This document shows, in pieces, positions 23,899 to 35,700 of a stretch of DNA of 64,000 bases; the stretch's first letter is position 1; every line of letters starts with the position of its first letter. Location of the stretch: positions 1 through 64,000 of the forward strand of contig NZ_LNRU01000013.1 in the NCBI RefSeq assembly GCF_001468225.1, in the 5' to 3' direction. The stretch is from Sphingopyxis sp. H053 (GTDB taxonomy: Bacteria; Pseudomonadota; Alphaproteobacteria; Sphingomonadales; Sphingomonadaceae). Below the pieces are notes generated by a model. That model had not been told where the DNA came from. It ran no database searches and saw only the letters and a program-made list of their open reading frames with translations. A program made the translations under genes and the position numbers.

Positions 23899-24624
23899 AT
23901 GATCGACCTCCATTATTCGGCGACCCCGAACGGGCAGAAGATCGCGATCATGCTCGAGGAAATCGGCGAACCCTACCGCGTCATTCCCTATGACATTTTC
24001 GACGGCGACCAGCTGACCGCCGAGTTCGGGCGCATCAACCCGAACCACAAATTGCCCGCGATCGTCGATCAGGATCCGGCAGGCGGAGGCGACCCGATCA
24101 CCGTGTTCGAGTCGGGCGCGATCCTGCAATATCTCGCCGAGAAAAGCGGGCGCTTCCTGCCCGCGTCGGGCGCGGCGCGCGCGGCAACCCTGTCATGGCT
24201 GACCTGGCAGGTCGCGGGCCTCGGACCGATGGGCGGGCAGGCGAGTCATTTCCTGCGCTATGCGTCCGCGGGGGAGGACTATGCGGTCGAACGCTACACG
24301 AAGGAAGTGAAGCGCCTCCTCACCGTGCTCGAAAAGCGGCTGGAGAAGAGCGCCTATGTCGCGGGCGACGATTATACGATCGCCGACATGGCGATCTGGC
24401 CGGGTCGCGCTTCCGCATTCGTGATGGGCATGGACCTCGACGAATGGCCCGCGATGCATGGCTGGTTCGAACGGATCCGCGGACGCCCGGCGGTGGCGCG
24501 TGCGATGGCGCGCGAGGATCTGAAAGCACCGGCCAAATATGTCGGCCGCCACCAAAAGCTCGACGACAAGGAATGGTCGAACATGTTCGGCGACGCGAAC
24601 CATTCGGCGGTGAAGGGGGATTGA
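23899..24624 (+). CDS. glutathione S-transferase (TPNGxK subfamily)
   Basis: A 241-residue GST with MIDLHYSATPNGQKIAIMLE, GDQLTAEFGRINPNHKLPAIVD, VFESGAILQYLAEKSG and YTIADMAIWPG. It is close to the 20193 paralogue in length and motif spacing. It follows DUF3237 with a 1-bp gap. It is the last catabolic gene before the island; a third paralogue (56528-57232) is the first gene on the other side, in the opposite orientation. Substrate unknown. Confidence 0.92.
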   Translation: MIDLHYSATPNGQKIAIMLEEIGEPYRVIPYDIFDGDQLTAEFGRINPNHKLPAIVDQDPAGGGDPITVFESGAILQYLAEKSGRFLPASGAARAATLSWLTWQVAGLGPMGGQASHFLRYASAGEDYAVERYTKEVKRLLTVLEKRLEKSAYVAGDDYTIADMAIWPGRASAFVMGMDLDEWPAMHGWFERIRGRPAVARAMAREDLKAPAKYVGRHQKLDDKEWSNMFGDANHSAVKGD

Positions 24625-24682
24625 AGTCGAGGGATCTGTCGAGCGTCTGCTTTCGACCGCTAGTTGCCGCTCCACCTCTTAC

Positions 24683-24725
24683 TTCGTCATTCCCGCTTTC
24701 CCGGGGACACCGATGTTATAACTCG
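24683..24725. repeat. left half of the split REP hairpin (putative left attachment half-site)
   Basis: This 43-nt stretch ends in GTTATAACTCG and is the inverted copy of 56425-56467, matching at 36 of 43 positions by direct comparison. It resembles a REP arm (TCGTCATTCCCG). All other REP copies here are complete hairpins; this one has its partner arm 31.7 kb away. Confidence 0.7.
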
Positions 24726-24796
24726 CTGGAAATAGCTATCTGAACCTTTAGGGCCTCCCGGAATTGGCAGCTTTGCGGCCAAGATCGGTCCACCCA

Positions 24797-26224
24797 TTAT
24801 CCGGCCCTCAGCGCGGCTTCTAATGGCCTCAGCCACCGCAGATAGGCATGCGATCGGTCTTGCTCGTGATGAATGGGCGCCCGAACCTGCTGGGCACTCG
24901 GCGTGTAAATGGCACGCGAATTTTCTTCGGGTCTGAGGCAGGAGGACGCAAAAGGAAGTCGCAGAAAGCCAAGCAGGGCGCGTATCTCCCGCTCTGTGTT
25001 CGATACAAGCCGCGCATGATCGAGGCGGTACAAGCTGCCGGGTGCCAGACCCTGCATCATTTCCATCATCCCAAGATAATGGCGATAATATCGGCCGAGA
25101 TCTTCCAGCGTGTTCGGAAAGTCGGTGTGGCGGTTGAAATAGGTCGTGTAGGCCGAAAAGCAGCAGGCCAGCGGGGCGCGCCGCACGTCGATAATTCGCG
25201 CGCCCGGCAGGATCCGGCGAATGAGTGCGACAAGGCGCCAGTTGGCCGGCATTTTGTCGGTGAAATAGGACCGATCGGTGCGGCGATAGCACCCCGCTCT
25301 CGTCAGATAATCCGTGCCGAGCTGCGCTGCTTCGGCGTGCGTCAATGTCTGCAGGCGGCGGACAAAGGCATCGGGCGAATCGAAGGCACCGATCGAGGCG
25401 GCGACTTCGGGCAATGCGAACAATTCGCCGGCGCCCTCGACTTCGGGATGGCTGGCGAGGATTTGTTCGACGAGCGTGGATCCCGAGCGCGGCATGCCCA
25501 CGATGAAAATTGCGCTATCCGCTTGTGGGGAATGATGGGTCGCTGCCGCGAACAAGGACGGTCGCAATCTGCGGTGGGCCTCGACGAACGCCGCGAGCCC
25601 AGCTCTGTCATAGGGAACGAGGGTGTCGCGGAGAGCGTTGGCTTCGGTGAATTTCTCGAACGACCTTTCGAACGCACCGTGCGCGCCGTGGGCACGGCCA
25701 AGCGCGAACAGAAGCTGGATCTTGTGATGGGGGTCGCGCACGAGGACGAGGGCCTTCTCCATCGCTGCGACATCGGTGTCGCCAAGCATGGCGGGCAAAG
25801 TGGCAAGCCCCAGCCACGCGGGGCCGAAATCGGGCGCGAGCTCGACCGTCTGGCGAAAGACGGCCGCAGCCTCGCTCACGTCGCCAACGGCGGCGAGGTC
25901 GCTGCCGAAATTCGCCCACAGGAGCGGCACGCCCGGAGCGGCAGCGACCAGCGCCCGGTGGACGTCGAGCGCGTCCGCCGCACGGCGCTCGCCCGATAAT
26001 ATGCCGGCCTTTATCGATAGCGGCCAGATCTTCGACGGCTGACGGTCTATCTCGCGGTCGAGATGGGCCAGCGCTTCGTCGGCACGACCGGCGCCGCAGA
26101 GGAAGGAGGCGAGCGCGGCGTGCGCCTGGGCCGCGTCGGGTTGCGCGGCGACCGCCATGCGCAGGGCCCGTTCGTCGGGCGGGGGGGCGGATTCTGCGTT
26201 CATCGACGGAATGTGGGTCAACAT
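24797..26224 (-). CDS. TPR-repeat sulfotransferase
   Basis: 475 residues. The N-terminal half has TPR-like helices (for example AQAHAALASFLCGAGRADEA and GPAWLGLATLPAMLGDTD). The C-terminal half is a PAPS-dependent sulfotransferase: the 5'-phosphosulfate loop IFIVGMPRSGSTLVEQIL near residue 237 and a 3'-phosphate-binding segment DVRRAPLACCFSAY near 345. The same architecture occurs in bacterial tyrosylprotein-sulfotransferase-like proteins. An internal ATG at 26203 is possible. It is divergent from the giant autotransporter across a ~0.5 kb gap, so it may modify that surface protein or a surface glycan (inference). Confidence 0.88.
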   Translation of the reverse strand: MLTHIPSMNAESAPPPDERALRMAVAAQPDAAQAHAALASFLCGAGRADEALAHLDREIDRQPSKIWPLSIKAGILSGERRAADALDVHRALVAAAPGVPLLWANFGSDLAAVGDVSEAAAVFRQTVELAPDFGPAWLGLATLPAMLGDTDVAAMEKALVLVRDPHHKIQLLFALGRAHGAHGAFERSFEKFTEANALRDTLVPYDRAGLAAFVEAHRRLRPSLFAAATHHSPQADSAIFIVGMPRSGSTLVEQILASHPEVEGAGELFALPEVAASIGAFDSPDAFVRRLQTLTHAEAAQLGTDYLTRAGCYRRTDRSYFTDKMPANWRLVALIRRILPGARIIDVRRAPLACCFSAYTTYFNRHTDFPNTLEDLGRYYRHYLGMMEMMQGLAPGSLYRLDHARLVSNTEREIRALLGFLRLPFASSCLRPEENSRAIYTPSAQQVRAPIHHEQDRSHAYLRWLRPLEAALRAG

Positions 26225-26735
26225 CGTGCCGCGTGTCTAGAGACGGGCTTGCGGTCTGTGCAAGTTTCTCGGGCCGGGCGAAGGTTCCGAAAAGGAGCGG
26301 CACGATGTTACCCCGGCCGTAGTTTCCCGTATCGACACCGTGACTTGCCCGCATTTACTCGTGCCTGGTAACCATTTGATAATAATTCGCTCTGTAGTCG
26401 ATCACTCGTGTCATCTTCCGGCCGTGCCGGGAGGCTGGCCTGGCCTTCCGCAGGGATATGTTCCCGCGCGCGGGAGGTCGGTGGCGGCATAGGGCGGGAG
26501 TTTGCATTGCAGGCGCCAGACACACCGTAAAGGAACGCGAGGCCCGTTTTTTGCGAGCAGCGCAGCAACTGCCGAGGGAACATATGATCAGGGACGGAGC
26601 ATTTCTTTCCATACTCTCCGCGCCCGACCTCGCGATCTTTGCATCCCGCCCCGAATGGCCATCGGCCTTCACCAACAGACAATCCATCTTCCGTGACCCG
26701 CTCACGACCCCCGAACCGTGCCCGAAGGAAATATC
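26225..26735. other. 511-bp non-coding divergent intergenic region
   Basis: It lies between the sulfotransferase (minus) and the autotransporter (plus). It contains a perfect 14-bp palindrome TCCCGCGCGCGGGA at 26462-26475. No gene with normal codon composition is visible; the frames crossing it are antisense extensions over the autotransporter gene. It probably holds both promoters, which I could not place. GAAGGA before ATG 26736 is the autotransporter ribosome-binding site. Confidence 0.6.
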
Positions 26736-29700
26736 ATGACTATCGACAGCGTGTCTGCCGCCCATACCCGCAAGACGCAGCCGCTGTCGCGCCGCCTGTT
26801 GTGCGGAGCCTCGCTGGCGGCGGTGCTCGCGTGCGCGCCGCTGTCCGCGCGCGCCGAGGACCGGTACTGGGATGCCAACGGCACCGCGGTCGGTTCGGGC
26901 GGCACCGGCACCTGGAACCTTGCCAACCTCAACTGGAGCCCCAATGGCGACGGGGTCAGCGGCCCCTTTGTCGAACCGTGGAACAATGACGATATCGACA
27001 ATGCGATCTTCGGTGGCACCACGGGCACGGTGACCGTCGGCGTGCCGGTGACGGTCGGCAACATCACCTTCAGTTCGGCGGGCTATGTGTTGAGCGGCAG
27101 CACGATTACGCTCGGCGGTGCCAATTCGACGATCACGACAGCGACCGGGAACGCCACGATCAACTCGGTCGTGGCGGGATCGAACGGATTGATCAAGGCT
27201 GGCAACGGCGGCTTGATTCTCGGCGGCGTGAACAGCTTTACCGGCGATATCAATATCAATGCTGGCAGCCTTTATGCGCTGACCGACAGCGCACTGGGCG
27301 CGGCGGGCAACAATATCTTTACCGCAGGCGGGATCACCACGCGCCTGTCCATCAGCGGCGCAAGCACCGCGCGCACGGTCACCATTGGCAATGGCGGCAA
27401 TGTGATCCTCGAAGGCACGGCCGCAGGCGCGGCGCGGATCAGGGGCAACGGGTCGGTGCAACTCGCCGCGAGCGGCGTCACGATGAGCAACGACCTCAGC
27501 GACTATACCGGCCGCACCCTGTTCCAGGGCTGCAACGGCACCTGCTCGGCGCGTTTCACCTCGATCGGCAATCTTGGCGAAGCAAGCTCGCTCGGCGCGC
27601 CGGTGACGGTCGCTGACGGCACGATCATTTTCAACCAGTCCAGCCAGTATAGCGACAGCATCATCTACCTTGGCGATGGCGACAGTTCGAACCGCAACTG
27701 GGACATAAACGGCAATGGTGCGCTGATTCGAAATCAGGGAACCGGGACGCTCGAGATCACGGGCGACGTTGATATTTCGGCCAACGGGACCTTTTTCGCG
27801 GACACGGCCGACGTGCGCCTGGTCGGCGTGCTCAGCGGCGGAAGCTTCGGATTCAACGCTTCCGCCGGACGCAATATTACGCTTGGCAACGCAAATATCT
27901 TTACCGGTCAGGCAACGCTTGTCGGCGATATCAGCGTTGGTAAGCTGGCCGATATCGGCAGCGCCAGCTCGCTCGGCGCGGGCACGACGATCGGCCTTGC
28001 CAACGGGACGCTGATCTATGGCGGCACCGGCGACACGAGCAACCGCGAATGGTTGATCAGCGGTGCGGCCAACGCGATCCGCAACGACGGCACCGGCGCG
28101 CTCAACCTGTCGGGTGCGCTCGTCTTCAATCCATCGAACCCCAATCCCGATGCGCTGACATTCGGCGGCAGCTTTGCGGGGACCAATTTCTTCTCGGGGG
28201 CGATGTCGGGCAACGGCAACATCGTCGCCGACAGCGCCGGAACGTGGGTGCTCGGCGGCGCGAATGTCCAGCGCGGCACGGTGACGGTGACCAATGGCAC
28301 GCTGCGCGCGGGTGCCGCCGGGGCGTTTGGCAACGCGACGGGGTTCATCGTCAACGGCGGTACGCTCGACCTCGGCGGTTTCGACCTCGTCGCGCCGTCG
28401 CTGACCGGCGGCGGCGGAACGGTCGCGCTCGGGGGCTCGACGCTGACGGTCAATGCCGCGACGGCGCAGAGCTTCGGCGGCGTTATCGCGGGCAGCGGCG
28501 GGCTGATCAAGGCCGGTGCCGGGACGCTGACGCTGACCGGCGCGAACAGCTACGCCGGTGCGACGACCGTCGCCGGCGGCAGGCTCGCGCTCGACTTCGC
28601 AGGGGCGGGCACGCCCGTGTCGAATATCCTGTCGTCGGTATCGCATCTGGTGCTGTCGGGCGGGGCGCTCGATGTGCTGGGCGCGGCGGGCGTGCTCAAT
28701 AGTCAGACGTTCAACGGCCTGACGGTGAGCGCGGGCAGCAACACGGTGCGCGGTATCGACGGCGTCGCGGGCATGGTGACCGTCAATCTCGGCGCGATCA
28801 ATCGCACCGGCGGGCTCGTCAATTTCGTGCTGCCCGGCGCGGGTGCGATCATGACGACCAATCTCGACGGCGTGCTCGGCGGCTGGGCGACGGTCAATGG
28901 ATCGGATTATGCCAAGGTCGCGGGCGGCAACATTGTCGCCTTTGACGCCACCGACTATACCGACGAGGATAATGCCGGAAATTGGGCGACCGGCCAGATC
29001 ATCAGCGACAGCGCCGGAGCGGCCAACTCGCCTTATTTCGGAACGGTCGGCGGCGACGTCTATCTCGCGGGCCTGCGTTATTCGGCCGCGGCGGGATCGA
29101 CCGTCACGATCGGCGCGGGCAACATATTGGGCGTTGACGGCACGATCATCATCGCGCCCGCTGTCGGCACGGCGAACCAGACGATCTCCGGCGGTCAGCT
29201 GACCAGCGGCGTCGCGGGCGGGGCGCTTGGCATCCAGCATAATGGCGGCGGTATCTTTACCGTCGCATCGGTAATCGTCGACGGCGGCGGCATAACCTCT
29301 TTCGCGAAGGGGGGAGCCGGACGCGTCGTGCTGTCGGGGACGAACAGCTACACCGGCGCGACGACGCTGACCGGCGGCGTCCTGCAGGTTTCGAGCATCG
29401 CGAACGGCGGCGTGGCCTCCAGCATCGGCGCGTCCTCGGCGGCTTCGTCCAACCTCGTGATCGAGGGCGGAACGCTGGAATATACCGGCGGCACCACCAG
29501 CAGCGATCGCGGCTTCACATTGGTCAATGGCGGCATCTCGCGGACGGTCGACGTGACGCAGGCAGGCGCCAACCTGACCTTCTCGGGCCTTGTGACAAGT
29601 TCCGACGACGCGGGCTTGACGAAAGCGGGTGCGGGCACGCTGACGCTTGCCAATGCGGCGAACGATTATGTCGGGGTCACGACGGTCGCGGGCGGTACGC

Positions 29701-32700
29701 TCGCGGTGGACACGCTGACGAACGGCGGCGTCGCGAGCGGCATCGGCGCGGCGAGCAATGCCTCGGCGAACATCGTCCTCAATACCGACGGCCGGCTGCG
29801 CTATACCGGCGGCACCGTCACGACCGATCGCGGCTTCACGCTCGCGCTCGGCAACGGACGCATCGACGTCGAGCAGGCGGCGACGACGCTGACGATCAGC
29901 GGCGTTGCGACGGGATCGGGCAATAATTTCATCAAGGACGGCGCGGGTACGCTCGTGCTTGGCGGCACCAACACCTACACCGGCGATACGATCGTGACCG
30001 CGGGGACGCTGCGCGCGGGTTCGGCGCGCGCCTTCGGTCCCGGCGGGCATTATATGACCGTCAACGCGGGCGCGACGCTCGACCTCGGCGGCTATGACGT
30101 CAATATCGCGGCGATTATCGGCGGTGGCCTGGTCGATCTTGGCGGGCGAACGCTGACGACGGCAGGCGGTCCTGGCTTTTTTAACGGGCGCATCACCGGC
30201 ACCGGCGGCTTCACGCGCGGCGGCGGCAGCTATACGCAGACGATCAGCGGCTGCAACAACGACTATACCGGCGTCACGACGATCAGCAGCGGGCTGGCGA
30301 TCGATTGCATCGCCAATGGCGGACAGGCGAGCGCGATAGGTGCGTCGTCCTCGGCATCGTCGAATCTGGTGCTTGCCGGTGGGACGCTGGCTTATACAGG
30401 CGTCAGCGCATCGACCGATCGCGGTTTCGCGATGACCGGCAATGGCGCGATCAACGTCGTCGATCCCGGCACCGTGCTGGAATTTTCCGGGGATGTCACG
30501 GGCGGCGGGCAGCTGGCCAAGACCGGCGCCGGGACGTTGCTGTTGTCGGGAACGAACAGCTCGACCGGCAATCTGCGCATTATCAATGGCGCGGTTCGCG
30601 CCGGATCGACCACCGCTTTGGGCACTGGCCCGATAACGCTCGATAACACCGCCGACGTCCTGCTCGACCTCGACGGCTATGACAACAATGTTCGCTATCT
30701 GATCGGCGGCGGCCCGCTGGGCGGCAACATCGCCCTTGGCGGAGCGACACTGACGATCAATACGGGCGGCAGCGGCGCCGCCGTTTACGGCGGTGCGATT
30801 GCAGGAAGCGGCGGCCTGGTCATGAACGGCGCCAGCTATCAGCAACTGTCGGGTTGTTCGAACAGCTATGGCGGCACGACGGTCATCAACGCGGGCACGC
30901 TCGCGGTCGCCTGTCTTGAGGATGGCGGCGCGAACAGTTCGATCGGTTCGTCCTCCTCGGCAGCGAGCAATCTTGTGCTCGGCGGAGGCACGCTGCAATA
31001 TGTCGGCACCGGCGGCGCCACCAACCGCCAGTTCACGCTCGGCGCTTCGGCATCGAGCAAGCTCGACGCGTCGGGCACCGGCGCGATCGCCTTTACCCAT
31101 GCCGGGCCGCTGACTTTCGCCAGCGCCAATGCGGCGCAGACGCTGACGCTGGGCGGCACGAACGCGGCGAACAATATCCTTGCCGCGCAGGTCACCAACA
31201 ACGGCATCGGCGTCACCCGCCTGACCAAGACCGACGCGGGCACCTGGATCCTGACCAACGCAGGCAGCAGCTATACGGGCATCACGACGATCAGCGGCGG
31301 CGTCCTTGGCGTCGACAAGCTAGCCGACGGCGGTATCGCGAGCAGCATCGGCGCCTCGTCGGCGGCCGCGGCGAACCTTGTCATCGGCAACGGATCGACG
31401 CTGCGCTACACGGGCGCGGGCGATAGCACGAACCGTCTGTTCACCCTGTCGTCGGGCGTCACCTTCATCGAATCGTCGGGCACCGGCGCGATCGTCTTTA
31501 CCGATACCGGGCCGGTGACGCTGGCGAACATCAACCAGGCGCGCACGATCGCGCTGGGCGGCACCAACGCGGGCAACAATACGCTGGCAGGCTCGATCGG
31601 CAATGCCGGCAGCGGCGTCACGACGCTCGCCAAGAACGATAGCGGCAACTGGGTGCTCACCGGCAACCACAGCTATACCGGGTCGACCAACGTCAACGGC
31701 GGCACGTTGTTCATCGGCGGCGGCGGCACGACGGGGTCGATCGCCAGCGCGATCGTCAATAATTTCGGCACGCTCGGCTTCAACCGCAGCGACCTGCTTG
31801 CCTATGGCGGGCAGATCGGTGGCACCGGATCGGTGCGTCAGGTGGGGAGCGGCACGACCGTGCTCACCGGCACCAACCTCTACACCGGCGGCACGACGAT
31901 CGACGCGGGCACGCTCCAGCTCGGCGACGGCGGCACGACGGGCAGCATCGTCGGCGACGTTGTCGACAATGGCTTGCTGATATTCAATCGCTCGAACCTC
32001 CTCACCTTTGCCGGGACCATTTCGGGCAGCGGGGCGGTGCGGCAAATCGGCAGCGGCACCACGGTGCTGAGCGGTATCAACGGCTATGCCGGTGGGACGT
32101 CGATCCTTGGCGGTACATTGCAGGTGTCCGCCGACGCCAATCTGGGCTTAGCGGCGGGCGCGCTCGACTTTTCGGGTGGCACGCTGCGCACGACCGCGTC
32201 CTTCGCGAGCGCGCGGAACGCGAGCCTGACCGGCGCGGGCACCATATCGACCGATGCCGCGACGATTTTCTCGCTCGGCGGCGTGATTTCGGGCGCGGGC
32301 GGGCTGACCAAATCGGGCACGGGCATTTTGACGCTGAGCGGAAGCAACAGCTATGCCGGTGCGACGAACGTGAATGCCGGAACATTGCTGGTCAATGGCG
32401 ATCAGTCGGCGGCGACGGGCCTTTTGACCGTCGCTTCGGGGGCGATGCTGGGCGGCAGCGGCAGGATCGGCGGCAGCGTCAATGTGCTGAACGGCGGCAT
32501 CCTGGCGCCGGGCAACAGCCCAGGCACGCTCAACATCGATGGCAATCTGGCGCTGGCAGATGGTTCGGTCCTGAACTTCGAATTCGGCCAGGCCGATGTC
32601 GCGGGCGGCCCGCTCAACGATCTGGTCAACGTCGGCGGCAATCTGACGCTCGACGGGACGATCAACGTCAATGTGTCGGCCGGGGGCAACTTCGGCGGCG

Positions 32701-35700
32701 GCCTCTATCGCGTGTTCAACTATGGCGGCGTGCTTGCCGACAATGGGCTGACGCTGGGTTCGATGCCGGCCGGGAGCAATGTCACCGTCCAGACCTCGGT
32801 CACGGGTCAGGTCAATCTGATCAACAGCGAGGGTCTGGCGCTCAGCTTCTGGGACGGCGCGGCCGGACCCAAGTTCGACAATGCGGTCAACGGCGGCAAT
32901 GGCAGCTGGCATCTGGGCGGCGCCGACAATAATTGGACGGGCGCCGACGGCAGCATCAACGCGGCCTATGCCGACGGCACCTTTGCGATTTTCGCGGGCG
33001 CGCCCGGCACGGTCACGGTCGACAACAGCGGCGGCGCGGTCAACGCGGCGGGAATGCAGTTTGCGACGGGCGGTTATCTGATCAACGGCGGACCGCTGAC
33101 GCTGGTCGGCCCCGATTCGGTGGTGCGCGTGGGTGATGGCACCGCGGCGGGCGCGGGCTTCACCGCGACGATCGCAGCGACCCTCTCCGGGGCGAGCCAG
33201 CTGGTCAAGAGCGATTCGGGCACGCTGATCCTCAGCGGCGCCAACAGCTACACCGGCGGCACCGCGATCAACGGCGGCACGCTGCAGATCGCGAGCAACG
33301 CCAATCTGGGTATCGCGAGCGGGGGCATCAGCTTCGACGGCGGCACACTCAACACGACGGCGACCTTCACCTCCAATCGTAATATCGCCCTCGCGGGGGT
33401 CGGCACGGTCAACGCGAACGGCGGCACGCTCTGGACGGCGACGGGCACTGTGACGGGCGCCGGATCGCTCACCAAGACCGGTGCCGGAACACTCATCTTG
33501 ACAGGCGACGCGACGCACACCGGCGGGACCACGATCACCCAGGGCACGTTGCAGATTGGCAATACCGGTACGACCGGTTCAATCGCGGGCGACATACTCA
33601 ACAACGGCTTCCTCACCTTCAACCGCACCGCCAATTACGCCTTTGGCGGCGTGATCAGCGGTTCGGGTTCGGTCGTGCAGAACCAGGGCGTTCTGAGCCT
33701 CACCGGCAACAGCAGCTATGGCGGCAGCACCGGGGTCAACTTCAGCCAGCTTCGCATCGTCGCGGGCAACACGGTCTCGTCGGGCGGCGATTTGGGCGTC
33801 AGCCAGGGCGGGCTGACGGTTTCGGGCGCCGGTTCGACGTTCGAAGCCGGCTCGATCACTGCGCAGTCGGGTGTCGCGACCGCGACGATCGACGTCGCCG
33901 ATGGCGGGGTCCTGAGAGCGACGACGGGCGGGCTGACCCTTCGCAAACCGAGTCCCGCCGGGAGCGCGGCGGCCAATCTGAATGTCACCGGTGCGAGCTC
34001 GCTGGTCGATCTGGCGGGCGGTATTGCCGCGAGCAACACCCAGACCGCATCGACATCGAATATCACGATCAGCGGCGGCGGCACCGTGCGATCGGGCTTG
34101 TCGAACATCATCGGCGCGGCCGCCGGAAACACGACGGCTTCGACGGTCACGATCACCGGGGACGGATCCAACTGGACGAGTAGCGGCTCGCTGTTGATGA
34201 CCGGCGGCGATTTCACGGTGGTTCAGGGGGGCGCCGCGCGCTTTGCATCGGCGACCTTCGGCACGGCACCCCAGGGTGCGACCCTGCTGGTTTCGGGCGC
34301 GGGCTCCAGCTTTGCGACGACCGGCGACCTCGTCATCGGCAGCGGAACCGGCACTGGCGCGCTTACGGTGACCGACGGCGCAGAGCTGACCGCGGGCGGC
34401 GTTCTGACGATCGCGCAGGATGCAGGGTCGACCGGAACCCTCACCATCGGCGACGGCGGCGTGGCGCGGGTCGGCGGTGGAACGCTCGCGATGGGGCCCG
34501 GCAATGCGGTGCTCTATATCGGCGACTTCCAATCGCTTCCGGTGGGCAAGCGCGCGGGTGTCCTGGATGCGGCGGAGCTTAGCTTCGCAGCGGCCACCAA
34601 CATGGTCAATTTCAATCACATCGACACTGATTATGTTTTTGCGACGCGGATGTCGGGCGCGGGCGAGATTATTTCCAGCCGAGGCACGACGATCCTGACC
34701 GCCGACAATGCCCATTCGGGCCAGACCCATATCAATGGCGGCATGATTATCGTCAACGGCAACCAGTCGGCGGCGACCGGGCGGATCAGCGTCATGGCGG
34801 GCGGCGCGCTGGGCGGCCGCGGTGTGATCGGCGGCGCAGTGGAGGTCTTTGGCCGGATCGCGCCCGGCGATCTCGGCGCGGCGCCGGGAACGCTGACGAT
34901 CAATGGCGACCTCTTCACCTCCTTCAGCGCCAATCTGGATTATAGCTTCGGGCAGGCCAATGTCGTCGGCGGTGCGTATAACGATCTGATCAATGTCGGC
35001 GGCAATCTGACGCTCGACGGCACACTCAACGTCGCGGTGACTCCGGGCGGCAGCTTCGACCCCGGCGTCTATCGCGTCATCAATTACGCCGGGGCGCTGA
35101 CCAACAACGGGCTGGATGTCGATCCCGCATATTTCGTCCAGACCTCGGTCGCGAACCAGGTCAATCTGGTCAACACGACGGGCCTGACCATGCGGTTCTG
35201 GGACGGTGTCGCGGGGGCGAAGAACGACAATATGATCACGGGCGGCGACGGCCTGTGGCAGGCCAGCACCGGCAACGACAATTGGACCGAATTTGATGGC
35301 TCCGCCAACGCGCCCTTCACCGACGCGGCGTTTGCGGTCTTCTCCGGCCTTTCCGGCACGGTGACCGTCGATGCGTCGCTCGGCACCGTCACGGCTTCGG
35401 GGATGCAGTTCGCAAGCGACGGTTACGTCATCGATGGCGACCCCATCATCCTGACCGGGGTGCAATCGGTGATCCGCGTCGGTGACGGCACCACTGCCGG
35501 GGCGGGCTATACCGCGACGATCGACAGCGTGCTTGCCGGTGCCTCGCAGCTGGTGAAAAGCGATCTCGGCACCTTGGTCCTGACCGGCGTCAACACCTAT
35601 AGCGGCGGCACCGCGATCAACGTCGGCACGCTCCAGATCTCGGCAGACAGCAACCTCGGCGACCCGGGGGGCGGACTCAGCTTCGACGGCGGCACGCTCC

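Noticed and set aside
26355..31100. A 1581-codon open frame on the minus strand opposite the autotransporter
   Set aside because: It is antisense to a gene with signal peptide, repeats and barrel. It is rich in Arg, Ala and Asp without domains. High GC and the repeated Gly/Ala/Thr codons of the sense strand remove stop codons from one antisense frame.
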